This document shows, one piece after another, positions 16,300-24,201 of a stretch of 57,037 nt of DNA. The position numbers were made by a program, and so were the translations under genes. The notes beneath the pieces are model-generated. The model saw only the letters and a program-made list of their open reading frames with translations. It did no database searches and had not been told where the DNA came from. This DNA is from Cellulomonas aerilata (GTDB lineage Bacteria; Actinomycetota; Actinomycetes; Actinomycetales; Cellulomonadaceae). Position 1 is the first letter of the stretch. Each line of letters opens with the position of its first letter. The stretch is taken from positions 1 to 57,037 of the forward strand of contig NZ_BJYY01000020.1 of assembly GCF_007991755.1 (NCBI RefSeq), in the 5' to 3' direction.

Positions 16300-17319
16300 T
16301 CAGCGTGCGGACGGGAGCGCCACGCGCGACACCGTGAACGGCGGCGTGGGCGGGACGCCGGCGTTGCGGGCACCGAACTGGCTGTTCACCACGAGCAGCG
16401 AGCGGCCCACCCGTGCGGCCGTCGTCGGGTCGTCGAACGACGCGTCCGGCGTCCGGCCCAGGACCTCGCCCGAACCGAGGTCCCGGTCGAGGTCGACCGT
16501 GACGACGTAGCCGAGGTCGCCCTGCCGCTCGATCGCGTACAGCGTGCTGCGGCCCACCAGGACCAGCCCGTCGCCACCGACCGGCTCGCCGCCGAGGTCG
16601 ATCGCCGTGACGGCCCGGTCGTCCAGCGACACCCGGAACAGCGCCCGGGCGTTGGACTGCGCCAGGACGAGCGTCCGCCCGTCCGGGGAGGCCGCGATGC
16701 CGCCGACGTTGAAGCCGGTGCCGTACTGCACCGGCGTCCCGGCGAACGACAGGAACACCGGCAGGTCCGCCACCCCGTCGGTCCGCCGTTCGTCGGCGTC
16801 GATGCGGTACAGCACCGGGCGGCGGGAGTCGGTCACGTAGACGTCCCCGCCCCGGGTGACGACCAGGTCGTTGAGGAACGTGGGGTTGGCCGGGTCGGTC
16901 GGGTTCGCCACCGTCCAGGAGCCCGTCAGGTCGCCCGTGCGGGTGTCGTACGCGAAGACCCGCCCGGTCGCCCCGCCGGCGACGAACAGCGTCCGCCCGT
17001 CCACCTTCATCCCTACCGCCGACGTGCGTCCGTCCTCGCCGGGCAGCAGGAACGGGGTGGCGACCGGCTCGCGGACGTCCCCGCGGTACACGGTGCCGTC
17101 CGTGGTGCTGCCGACGTAGAACGTGTTCCCGCGGGCCGCGACGCCCTCGGGGAAGATGTTCGGGTTCGCGACCCCGGCGGGGTCGAGGACGTAGCTCGTG
17201 GGCAGGTGCGCGTCGCGGTCGCGCGTCGCCCGGTCGTCGGCCGCGACGGCGGCGGTCGGGCTCACCAGGAGCAGGGCGGTCACGGCGACGAGCGCCCGGA
17301 GGGCTCGGGGAGTGCGCAT
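16300..17319 (-). CDS. Secreted SMP-30/gluconolactonase-like beta-propeller protein (copy 2)
   Basis: A 339-residue secreted protein. A Sec signal peptide (MRTPRALRALVAVTALLL...AVAA, cleavage near residue 26) is followed by a repeated-blade beta-propeller with motifs such as FPEGVAARGNTFYVGSTTDG, GMKVDGRTLFVAGG and FNVGGIAASPDGRTLVLAQS, as in the SMP-30/strictosidine-synthase/YncE group. Relatives bind divalent metal and act as lactonases or have no known activity. The ATG follows GAGAGGAACCACC. The frame is open further upstream but only through the paralogue. It lies 11 bases downstream of the neighbouring paralogue, so it is a tandem duplication in one operon. The order next to FurA and catalase suggests an oxidative-stress or iron link, by inference only. 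Confidence 0.8.
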   Translation of the reverse strand: MRTPRALRALVAVTALLLVSPTAAVAADDRATRDRDAHLPTSYVLDPAGVANPNIFPEGVAARGNTFYVGSTTDGTVYRGDVREPVATPFLLPGEDGRTSAVGMKVDGRTLFVAGGATGRVFAYDTRTGDLTGSWTVANPTDPANPTFLNDLVVTRGGDVYVTDSRRPVLYRIDADERRTDGVADLPVFLSFAGTPVQYGTGFNVGGIAASPDGRTLVLAQSNARALFRVSLDDRAVTAIDLGGEPVGGDGLVLVGRSTLYAIERQGDLGYVVTVDLDRDLGSGEVLGRTPDASFDDPTTAARVGRSLLVVNSQFGARNAGVPPTPPFTVSRVALPSAR

Positions 17320-17330
17320 GGTGGTTCCTC

Positions 17331-18341
17331 TCACGGGGCGGGGATGCGGGACACGGTGAACGGCAGCGTCGGCGGGCGGCCGGCGTTGCGCGCGTCGAAC
17401 TGGCTGTTGACGACCAGGAGCGACCGGCCGACGGAGGCCGCCGTCGTGGGGAACGCGAACGACGGGTCCGCCGTCCGGCTGACGACGGTGCCTGCGGTCA
17501 GGTCGCGCTCGAGGTCGACCCGGACCACAGCGGGATCGGCCGAGCGGTTGTCGACGACGTACAGCGTCCGGCCACGCAGCACGAGCCCGTCGCCCGGCAC
17601 GTCCTGCCCGTCCAGGTCCACCGGGGTGACGCTGCGGTCCCGGATGCCGACCCGGAACAGCGTCCCGGTGTTCGACTGCGCGAGGACGAGGTACCGGTCG
17701 TCCGGGGAGACGGCGATGCCGTTGACGTTGAACCCCTCGACGTACGTCAGGGCCGTGCCCGTGAAGCGCACGAACGGCGGCAGCGTCTGCACGCCGTCGG
17801 TCCGCCGGTCGCGGGCGTCGATGCGGTAGAGCACCGGACGCAGGGAGTCGGTCACGTACACGTCGCCGCTGCGGTCGACCACGAGGTCGTTGAGGAAGGT
17901 CGGGGACCCGGCGGGGTCGGTGACGGTCCACCGCCCGGTCAGCTCACCGCTGCGGACGTCGTAGGCGAAGACCTGCCCGGTCGACCCGCCGGCGACGAAC
18001 AGGGTCCGGCCGTCGACCTTCATCCCGATCGCGGACGTGCGCCCCTCCGGGTTCCCGGGCAGCAGGAACGGCGTCGCGGTCCCCTCGCGCACGTCACCGC
18101 GGTAGATCGTCCCGTCGGTGGTGCTGCCGACGAAGAAGGTGTCCCCGCGCACCGCGATGCCCTCGGGGAAGACGTCGGGGTCGGCCTGCCCCGCCGGGTC
18201 GAGCACGTAGCTGGTCGGCAGGCCCCGGTCCCGGTCGCGGGTGGCACGGTCGTCGTCGTGCGCGACGGCGGCGCCCGGGGCGAGCAGGAGCAGGGCCGTC
18301 GTCGCGACGACGAGCGCCCGGGCGGATAGCGGAGTGCGCAT
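17331..18341 (-). CDS. Secreted SMP-30/gluconolactonase-like beta-propeller protein (copy 1)
   Basis: A 336-residue paralogue of the downstream gene, similar along its whole length (ATRDRD, LPTSYVLDPAG, FPEGIAVRGDTFFVGSTTDG, GMKVDGRTLFVAGG, SRSLLVVNSQF-type C-terminus). The signal peptide is MRTPLSARALVVATTALLLLAPGAAVAH. The ATG follows GGAGGGACC; upstream residues in the same frame lack any signal and are left out. It is first of the two-gene leftward operon and shares a 203-base divergent region with the FurA gene, where a Fur-box-like element lies. The two copies differ in the blades, so they may bind different ligands. Function unknown. Confidence 0.82.
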   Translation of the reverse strand: MRTPLSARALVVATTALLLLAPGAAVAHDDDRATRDRDRGLPTSYVLDPAGQADPDVFPEGIAVRGDTFFVGSTTDGTIYRGDVREGTATPFLLPGNPEGRTSAIGMKVDGRTLFVAGGSTGQVFAYDVRSGELTGRWTVTDPAGSPTFLNDLVVDRSGDVYVTDSLRPVLYRIDARDRRTDGVQTLPPFVRFTGTALTYVEGFNVNGIAVSPDDRYLVLAQSNTGTLFRVGIRDRSVTPVDLDGQDVPGDGLVLRGRTLYVVDNRSADPAVVRVDLERDLTAGTVVSRTADPSFAFPTTAASVGRSLLVVNSQFDARNAGRPPTLPFTVSRIPAP

Positions 18342-18498
18342 AGGTGGTCCCTCCATCGACGGGCGTCGTCCACCCACGCTGGTCGGCGACACCGGGTCGT
18401 GGTCCGTTGGCCCCACCGACGATAGACACGCACGACATATCCGGCCAGGCCGGGCAAAACGGGCACGGCGAGCCGCGCCGCCGCGCCGGAGGCGGCCG

Positions 18499-18516
18499 TA
18501 CATTGGACTCGTTCCA
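18499..18516 (+). promoter_or_regulatory. FurA promoter -10 box with overlapping Fur-like inverted repeat
   Basis: TACATT (18499-18504) fits a -10 box. It joins TGGA-N5-TCCA (18504-18516), an inverted repeat like the autoregulatory sites of actinobacterial FurA/CatR proteins. It lies 28 bases before the FurA start. A regulator bound here would block furA-katA transcription and could also affect the divergent beta-propeller operon. Confidence 0.55.
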
Positions 18517-18544
18517 GACTGGGTGCTTGGATGGGGCCGTGCCC

Positions 18545-19150
18545 GTGACTCCCGCCGACCTGCTGCGCCGCACGGGGCTGCGCGCGACCGGGACCCGGCT
18601 CGCGGTCTACGGCGTGCTGGACGACGCCCGCGGCGAGGGCCGGCACCTCACCGCCGCCGACGTCGCCGCCGGCGCCCGACGGCGGACGGACGGCATCTCG
18701 ACCCAGGCCGTCTACGACTGCCTCGAGGCGCTGATCCGCGCCGGCCTGGTGCGGCAGATCGAGCCCGCCGGACGCCCCGCGCTCTACGAGACCCGGGTCG
18801 GTGACAACCACCACCACCTGGTGTGCCGCGAGTGCGGGACCACCGTGGACGTCGACTGCACCCACGGGTCGGCGCCCTGCCTCGCGCCCGGCGACGACCA
18901 CGGCTTCGTGGTCGACGAGGCCGAGGTGGTGTTCTGGGGCCGGTGCGCCGCGTGCGCCGCCCGCGGAGCCGTCGCCGGACCGACCGGCCCGCGGCCGCCC
19001 CGAGGCCCGCGAGGCGCCGTCGTCCCCGACGGCGCAGCGCCCGCTCTCTTTGCCCCCGATGCCCCCGGCGCCGAGCCCCCTGCCCTCCCCACCGCCGTGC
19101 CCGCCACCGTGCCCGCCGCCGTGGCGGCGCGCCCGCACAGCCACCACTGA
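18545..19150 (+). CDS. Fur family regulator, FurA/CatR type, upstream of catalase
   Basis: A 201-residue Fur-superfamily repressor. The winged helix is residues 1-85 and the dimer domain follows with NHHHLVCRECG (88-98). Cys94/Cys97 and Cys134/Cys137 are the structural zinc pairs, and the His-rich stretch is the regulatory metal site. This arrangement directly before katA is that of peroxide-sensing FurA/CatR, which represses catalase until its metal site is oxidised. The GTG at 18545 is chosen because GGATGGGG lies eight bases upstream; GTG 18539 is the alternative. A Pro/Ala-rich tail (about 145-195) ending in HSHH is unusual. The 72-base gap to katA holds a hairpin. Confidence 0.85.
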   Translation: MTPADLLRRTGLRATGTRLAVYGVLDDARGEGRHLTAADVAAGARRRTDGISTQAVYDCLEALIRAGLVRQIEPAGRPALYETRVGDNHHHLVCRECGTTVDVDCTHGSAPCLAPGDDHGFVVDEAEVVFWGRCAACAARGAVAGPTGPRPPRGPRGAVVPDGAAPALFAPDAPGAEPPALPTAVPATVPAAVAARPHSHH

Positions 19151-19159
19151 CCCCCCGGC

Positions 19160-19185
19160 GGTGACGACCCGACAGGGGAGTCACC
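19160..19185 (+). promoter_or_regulatory. Hairpin between furA and katA with tandem G-A mismatches
   Basis: GGTGAC and GTCACC pair. Inside are opposed GA/GA, a CCC-GGG stem and a GACA tetraloop. It lies 37 bases upstream of the katA ATG. It could tune readthrough or the relative stability of furA and katA mRNA. Confidence 0.35.
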
Positions 19186-19222
19186 ACCACGAACGCGCGC
19201 CTGCGCACCACCGAGGAGACCC

Positions 19223-20884
19223 ATGACCGACGTCGCATCCCAGCCGTCCGCCCCCGACGACGACCGTCCCGTCCTGACCAACCGTCAGGGCCACCCGGTC
19301 TACGACAACCAGAACTCCCGCACGGTGGGCGCGCGCGGCCCGGCGACGCTCGAGAACTACCAGTTCCTCGAGAAGATCAGCCACTTCGACCGCGAGCGCG
19401 TCCCGGAGCGCGTCGTGCACGCGCGCGGCACCACGGCGTTCGGGTACTTCGAGGCGTACGGGTCGCTGGGCGACGAGCCGATCGCCCGCTACACGCGCGC
19501 CAGGCTGTTCCAGGAGCCCGGCAAGCGCACCGACGTCGCCGTGCGCTTCTCCACCGTCGCCGGTGGCAAGGACTCCTCGGAGTCCGCGCGCGACCCCCGT
19601 GGGTTCGCGGTGAAGATGTACACCGAGGACGGCAACTGGGACCTCGTCGGCAACAACATGGGCGTGTTCTTCATCCGCGACGCGATCAAGTTCCCCGACT
19701 TCATCCACTCCCAGAAGCCCGACCCGGTCACCTTCGAGGCCAACGTCGCCAACCGCGCCTTCGACTTCTTCAGCCAGACGCCCGAGGCCATGCACATGGT
19801 CACGCTCGTCTTCTCGCCCCGTGGCACCCCGGCGTCGTACCGGACCATGCAGGGCTTCGGGGTCAACACCTACAAGTGGCTCAACGCCCAGGGCGAGAGC
19901 GTGCTGGTCAAGTACCACTGGCTGCCCAAGCAGGGCGTGAGGTCCTGGACCGCGGCCGACGCCGCCGCCGTGCAGGCACGCACCCTCGGCCACCACACCA
20001 AGGACCTGTACGACGCGATCGAGGGCGGCGACTTCCCCGAGTGGGAGCTCAACGTCCAGATCATGAGCGACGACGAGCACCCCGAGCTCGACTTCGACCC
20101 GCTGGACGACACCAAGGTGTGGCCGGAGGTGCAGTTCCCGCTGCGTCCGGTCGGCCGGATGGTCCTGGACCGCAACGTCACCGACAACTTCGCCGAGAAC
20201 GAGCAGATCGCGTTCGGGACCGGCGTGCTGGTCGACGGGCTGGACTTCTCCGACGACAAGATGCTGGTCGGCCGGACGTTCTCCTACTCCGACACCCAGC
20301 GTCACCGCGTGGGCCCGAACTACCTGCAGGTGCCGGTGAACCGGCCGCAGGCCCCGGTGCACACCAACCAGCAGGGCGGCCAGATGTCGATGGGGCGTGA
20401 CGTCGTCGGTGCCAACCCGCACGTGAACTACGAGCCGTCGATCACCGGCGGCCTGCGTGAGGCGACCTACCCCACGCACGACGAGCAGGGCCCGGAGATC
20501 ACCGGCCGGCTGACCCGCAAGCGGATCCCACGCACGAACGACTACGCGCAGGCCGGCGAGCGCTACCTGCTGTCGGAGCAGTGGGAGAAGGACGACCTCG
20601 TCCTCAACCTGGTCTCGGCGCTGCAGCAGTGCGACCGGCCGATCGCCGAGCGCATGGTGTGGCACTTCCTCATGTGCGAGGACGAGCTGGGGCTGCGCGT
20701 CGGCGAGGGCCTGGGCATCTCGCCCGACGACGTCCGGCACCTGCCGCCGCTGCAGAGCCAGACGCTGTCGGAGGACGAGCTCGTCCGGCTGTCGAACCTC
20801 GGCAAGAACGGCCCGCGCGACGTGACCGGCCTCGTCATGACGCACTGCGTCCCGAACGAGCACGAGGTGGTCGCGGGCGTCTGA
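19223..20884 (+). CDS. katA: Catalase, monofunctional haem type
   Basis: A 553-residue haem catalase that splits hydrogen peroxide into water and oxygen. The catalytic His is in ERVVHARG (residues about 63-70), the distal Asn in [12 protein letters not shown] and the haem-ligand Tyr in the signature [12 protein letters not shown] near 350. The [15 protein letters not shown] motif is diagnostic. Length suits the small-subunit clade with a somewhat long C-terminus. The ATG follows GAGGAGACCC. It is co-directional with the FurA-type regulator 72 bases upstream and probably co-transcribed or peroxide-induced through it. It ends before a strong hairpin. Confidence 0.97.
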   Translation: MTDVASQPSAPDDDRPVLTNRQGHPVYDNQNSRTVGARGPATLENYQFLEKISHFDRERVPERVVHARGTTAFGYFEAYGSLGDEPIARYTRARLFQEPGKRTDVAVRFSTVAGGKDSSESARDPRGFAVKMYTEDGNWDLVGNNMGVFFIRDAIKFPDFIHSQKPDPVTFEANVANRAFDFFSQTPEAMHMVTLVFSPRGTPASYRTMQGFGVNTYKWLNAQGESVLVKYHWLPKQGVRSWTAADAAAVQARTLGHHTKDLYDAIEGGDFPEWELNVQIMSDDEHPELDFDPLDDTKVWPEVQFPLRPVGRMVLDRNVTDNFAENEQIAFGTGVLVDGLDFSDDKMLVGRTFSYSDTQRHRVGPNYLQVPVNRPQAPVHTNQQGGQMSMGRDVVGANPHVNYEPSITGGLREATYPTHDEQGPEITGRLTRKRIPRTNDYAQAGERYLLSEQWEKDDLVLNLVSALQQCDRPIAERMVWHFLMCEDELGLRVGEGLGISPDDVRHLPPLQSQTLSEDELVRLSNLGKNGPRDVTGLVMTHCVPNEHEVVAGV

Positions 20885-20901
20885 CGCCCGCTGCACCGAC
20901 C

Positions 20902-20943
20902 GCGGCCGCGGTGGTCGTCCCTCAGGACGACCACCGCGGCCGC
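20902..20943. terminator. Long perfect hairpin terminator between katA and methyltransferase
   Basis: A 19-bp perfect stem (20902-20920 with 20925-20943) and a CTCA loop, 18 bases past the katA stop and 22 bases past the stop of the convergent methyltransferase gene. There is no U-tract. It can terminate from both sides. Confidence 0.85.
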
Positions 20944-20964
20944 CGTCGTGCGGGGCGCTCGCCC

Positions 20965-21636
20965 TCAGAGCCGCCGGGCGCGCAGCACGACGTCCTCCAC
21001 GTGGTGCGCGCCGCCGCCCCCGGACACCGACCGGGGCCGGCGCTCGTGCACGTCGACCTGCCAGCCCGCACGCAGGGTGGCCGCGACGTCGTCGGGCAGC
21101 ACGTACAGGGACGGGTCGAAGCCGCCGGTCCCGGCATGGTCGGGATCGTGGTCGGGATCGTGCTCGTCGCCGTGCTCGTGCTCGGCGCCGTGGTGCCGGT
21201 CGAGCGCGTGGTGGACGACGAGGAGCGTCCCGCCGGGGGCGACGAGCTCGCTGAGGGTGCGCTCGGCGACGGCGTCCGGCGTGCGGCGCAGGACGGCGTA
21301 CTGCGCCGACACCAGGTCGAACCCGCCGGGGGGCAGCCCGGACTCCACCAGCCCGCTGTGCAGCCAGGTCACCTGCACGCCCGCCTCACGGGCGTGCTGC
21401 TCGGCTCGGTCGAGCGCGACCCGCGACACGTCGAGCGCGGTCACGTGCCACCCGCGGCGCGCCATCCACACGGCGTCGGCGCCCTCACCGCAGCCGACGT
21501 CCAGGACCCGGCCGGGCTCCAGCCCCGCGGTCTCGGCGACGAGGGCGCCGTTGGGGTCGCCGCTCCAGACCTGCTCCGTGGCGCCGTAGCGCTCGTCCCA
21601 CGCGGCGGCGTCCGGGGTGCGGTCGGGGAGGCTCAC
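20965..21636 (-). CDS. Class I SAM-dependent methyltransferase with a His-rich insertion
   Basis: A 223-residue Rossmann-fold methyltransferase. Motif I is VLDVGCGEGAD (44-54), then HVTALDVS (64-71) for the acidic ribose-binding residue and FDLVSAQYAVL (106-116). Its nearest general type is the TehB/thiopurine-like small-molecule group; the substrate is unknown. Residues 142-167 hold nine His plus many Asp/Glu where relatives have a short loop, suggesting metal binding or a metal(loid)-related substrate (inference). The GTG start overlaps the stop of the upstream 67-residue gene as GTGA, so the two are translationally coupled. The frame is open further upstream but only through that gene. Confidence 0.88.
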   Translation of the reverse strand: MSLPDRTPDAAAWDERYGATEQVWSGDPNGALVAETAGLEPGRVLDVGCGEGADAVWMARRGWHVTALDVSRVALDRAEQHAREAGVQVTWLHSGLVESGLPPGGFDLVSAQYAVLRRTPDAVAERTLSELVAPGGTLLVVHHALDRHHGAEHEHGDEHDPDHDPDHAGTGGFDPSLYVLPDDVAATLRAGWQVDVHERRPRSVSGGGGAHHVEDVVLRARRL

Positions 21637-21836
21637 ACCGCGCACTCGCAGACGAGGTTCCACTCGACGACCTGCTCGCCCTCCTCCGGCCGCGCCCACG
21701 CCTGGGCCTCGGCCCGGGACGCGAACCGGCGCCCGACCAGCCGCCCGGTGGGGAGCAGCACACCGACCTCGATGTGCTCGCGGGGGTCGTCGTCGTCCAC
21801 GCCGGCGGTCGGGGCGCCCGGGATGGTCGTGCTCAT
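21633..21836 (-). CDS. Small conserved-type protein of unknown function, coupled to the methyltransferase
   Basis: A 67-residue protein starting at an ATG with a strong AGGAGG nine bases upstream. The longer frame (to 22082) is Ser/Pro-rich noise. Residues about 22-67 look like a small compact domain: IEVGVLLPTGRLVGRRFASR, then an Ala/Trp helix (AEAQAWARPEEG) and a last strand EWNLVCECAV with two Cys. No signal peptide. I do not recognise the family. Its stop overlaps the methyltransferase start by four bases, which implies joint production, perhaps as a partner or substrate. Confidence 0.7.
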   Translation of the reverse strand: MSTTIPGAPTAGVDDDDPREHIEVGVLLPTGRLVGRRFASRAEAQAWARPEEGEQVVEWNLVCECAV

Positions 21837-21951
21837 GGCTGCGGACCTCCTGCTGCGGACCGTGGGGTCGGTGGTGCGGCTCCTCCACGGTGCACCGGGC
21901 GGGCTCGTCGCGCCAGTCCTGCCCCTGGCAGCCCGCCGCCCGGCCGGTGTC

Positions 21952-23037
21952 TCAGGACGCGGGGCGCTCACCCCACATTTCGCCGACGGGCTCGACGGAG
22001 GTGAGGTCCTCGACGACGACCGCGGGCTCGTCGACCACGTCGGCGGGCACGTCCATGCAGGAGACGAAGGTGGCGGACTCACCGGGGGACAGGCGCGGCA
22101 CCTCGTAGGGCGGGGTTTCGGTGACCGCGGCGCACGACCACTCGTCGTAGAGCCACTCGTCCGTGCTGCCGGCGTAGGACACCAGCAGGTCGTCGCCGAC
22201 CGTCCCGAGGCTGCTGCCGGTGTAGGTCACGGTCACGACCGCCTCGACGTACCGGCCCTCGGCGGGCGGGTTCTGCGGGTCGGCGGACAGGTCGTCGTCG
22301 GCGTCCAGCCGGATCTCGTCGACGACGACCGAGTAGTCACCGACCTGGCCGGTCTCGCCGGTGCGCAGCGCGACCATGGGCAGGTCGATGTCGGTGGTCG
22401 AGCTCGCCCAGTCGTCCACCGCCGCGCCGAGGCCGGTGCCGGCCACCAGGGACACCGCACCGCCGACCACGGCGGCGAGCGAGGAGGCGGTCAGGCCGGC
22501 CGCCGCCCAGCCGCTGCCCCGGCGGTCGCGGGTGGGCGTGGGCCACAGGCCCAGCAGCCCCGCCACCACGCCCAGCAGGCCGACCAGCACCGACACCGGG
22601 CCCTCACCGAGGGAGGCCAGCACGACGGCGGTGATCGCCAGCGCGACCGCGGCCGCGGTGCACGCCACCCGCCGGACCAGCGCACCGCCGTGCCCACCCA
22701 GCGCAGGCGGTGGCCAGGCTCCGTCCGCCCACGGGCCACCCGGGCCGGCCCACGGGGCACCGGCGCCGGTCCCCGAGGCAACGGGGCCGCCCCACGGCGG
22801 GTCCGGGAACGCGGACGTGGGCGGTGCGGGCGACGGCCCGTGGGTCGGCGTCGCCACGGTGCGGGTGGCCGTGTGCACGGCCGCGTGCGGGGCCGGGAAC
22901 GGCGCGGCGGCGTGCGGTGCGGGCCGTGCCCACCCGGGGACGTCCGCTCGCTCGTAGGGCGGGGCGTACGGTGCCGGGTCCGGTCCGTGCCGCCCCGCCT
23001 CCGGCCCAGGGACGGCGTACGGGTCGGGCGGGCTCAT
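21952..23037 (-). CDS. Membrane-anchored protein with Pro-rich N-terminus and DUF4352-like domain
   Basis: A 361-residue protein in three parts. Residues 1-115 are Pro/Ala/Gly-rich and disordered (cytoplasmic tail). Residues about 115-215 hold hydrophobic helices (ACTAAAVALAITAVVLASL, VSVLVGLLGVVAGLLGLWP, AAGLTASSLAAVVGGAVSLV), like a DUF4190-type membrane unit. Residues about 229-361 form an extracellular beta-sandwich, VGDYSVVVDEIRLDAD...YVEAVVTVTYTG, as in DUF4352/telokin-like domains. Two Cys may form a disulfide. The ATG follows ACGGAGCC. Function unknown; a cell-surface or lipid/polysaccharide-interacting role is a guess. It lies 115 bases upstream of the small gene, possibly in the same transcript. 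Confidence 0.75.
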   Translation of the reverse strand: MSPPDPYAVPGPEAGRHGPDPAPYAPPYERADVPGWARPAPHAAAPFPAPHAAVHTATRTVATPTHGPSPAPPTSAFPDPPWGGPVASGTGAGAPWAGPGGPWADGAWPPPALGGHGGALVRRVACTAAAVALAITAVVLASLGEGPVSVLVGLLGVVAGLLGLWPTPTRDRRGSGWAAAGLTASSLAAVVGGAVSLVAGTGLGAAVDDWASSTTDIDLPMVALRTGETGQVGDYSVVVDEIRLDADDDLSADPQNPPAEGRYVEAVVTVTYTGSSLGTVGDDLLVSYAGSTDEWLYDEWSCAAVTETPPYEVPRLSPGESATFVSCMDVPADVVDEPAVVVEDLTSVEPVGEMWGERPAS

Positions 23038-23152
23038 GGCGTCGGGCTCCGTGGGGTCGAGGGCGGTCGCCGGACCACTGTGGCGTCCACGGTCGCGCCG
23101 GGTTGCGGCCACGGGCCCGCGTCACCCGATCGCCGCGGGTGATCTCCGCGCC

Positions 23153-23172
23153 CTCGGGCGCAGGCGCCCGAG
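23153..23172 (-). terminator. Short hairpin after the MpaB-type oxygenase gene
   Basis: CTCGGGCG and CGCCCGAG form an 8-bp perfect stem around a CAGG loop, seven bases past the stop of the leftward oxygenase gene. Confidence 0.5.
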
Positions 23173-23178
23173 CGGGAC

Positions 23179-24129
23179 TCAGGCGCTCGGCTCGGTCCCC
23201 ACCCGCTCAGCCCCGACCCGCTCAGCCCCGGCCCGCTCGGCCCCGGCGCGCTCCGGCCCGACCTGCTCCGCCGTGACGCGCTGGGTGGCGATGACGTAGT
23301 GCGGCCAGTACCGGGCACGGGACGGGAGCAGCGGCAGCACGCGGCGGGACACCTGCTGTGCGGCCCCGAAAGCGAACCGGTCCCGGCGCCGCTGGTCGAG
23401 CCCGTACGCGGCCCGCAGCGCGGGCGGCAGCACGCCCGCCGCGAGCAGTGCCGGCAGGCCCCGGGCCGGTGCCGGCAGGATCGGGGGGTCCGGCGCGAGG
23501 ATCTGGTCCGCGAGCCGGGCGGCTGCGTCACCCACGGCCAGCACGCCGTCGACCTGCGCGTCCACGTACCGCGCCAGGTCGGCGTAGTCCGCCGGCAGCA
23601 CGCGGGCGGGGATGCCGAACAGCGGGGCGACCTGCGTCATGTCGCGGTAGTACGCCTCGCGCTCGGGCGGCCGCACCGGCCGGACGAAACCGTCGACGAC
23701 CTGCACCGAGGTCCACACCAGGGTGGCGAAGACCCACAGGGCGAGGTCCGGGTCGGCGGCGGAGTACGGCGTCCCCGCCGGGTGGCCTCCGGTCGCGACC
23801 GGCAGGGTGCCGCGGACCGGCCGGTGCCGGTGGGCGACGTGCCGGGCGGCGCCGCGGACCTGAGCGGTGTCGCCGAAGGTGACGGTCATGACGGCGTCGA
23901 GCGTGCCCTGCAGCCGGCGCAGCGGGTCGGCGGCGAAGTCGCTGTGCGCGGCGACGCCGGCGGCCACGAGGGGGTGCGCGACCTGCAGCAGCAGGGCGGC
24001 CGGACCCCCGACGAGCACGACCCGCTCGCGGGCGAGACGCCACGCCGCCGAGCCGGGGCCGAAGGTGCCGGGGTCACCGGCCCGCCCCGGCTCGGGCGCG
24101 GGCGGGAAGAACGTGCTCAGCGGCAGCAT
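23179..24129 (-). CDS. Oxygenase MpaB family protein (DUF2236)
   Basis: A 316-residue protein of the MpaB/latex-clearing (DUF2236) family, whose studied members are haem-dependent oxygenases. The conserved opening WRLARERVVLVGGPAALLLQ and AHPLVAAGVAAHS with His52 is clear, followed by the central ATLVWTSVQVVDGFVRP helix and RDMTQVAPLFGIP. Substrate unknown. AAGGA sits seven bases before the ATG. The last 25 residues are an imperfect GPERA/GAERA/GAERV repeat encoded by 15-bp units, absent from typical relatives. It starts 72 bases downstream of the urea carboxylase stop and reads the same way. Confidence 0.83.
   Translation of the reverse strand: MLPLSTFFPPAPEPGRAGDPGTFGPGSAAWRLARERVVLVGGPAALLLQVAHPLVAAGVAAHSDFAADPLRRLQGTLDAVMTVTFGDTAQVRGAARHVAHRHRPVRGTLPVATGGHPAGTPYSAADPDLALWVFATLVWTSVQVVDGFVRPVRPPEREAYYRDMTQVAPLFGIPARVLPADYADLARYVDAQVDGVLAVGDAAARLADQILAPDPPILPAPARGLPALLAAGVLPPALRAAYGLDQRRRDRFAFGAAQQVSRRVLPLLPSRARYWPHYVIATQRVTAEQVGPERAGAERAGAERVGAERVGTEPSA
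23201..23260. repeat. 15-bp tandem repeat at the 3' end of the MpaB gene
   Basis: Four imperfect units of 15 bp (ACCCGCTCAGCCCCG type) encode, on the complement, GAERA/GAERV repeats. The period keeps the frame, so copy number would vary the protein tail by five residues at a time. Confidence 0.75.
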
Positions 24130-24201
24130 CCGCCCGTCCTTCCCGCCTGGACCCGAGCCGGCCGCGAGTCGTCGGCATGGACCCTAGGTCAGCGCACGGC
24201 C

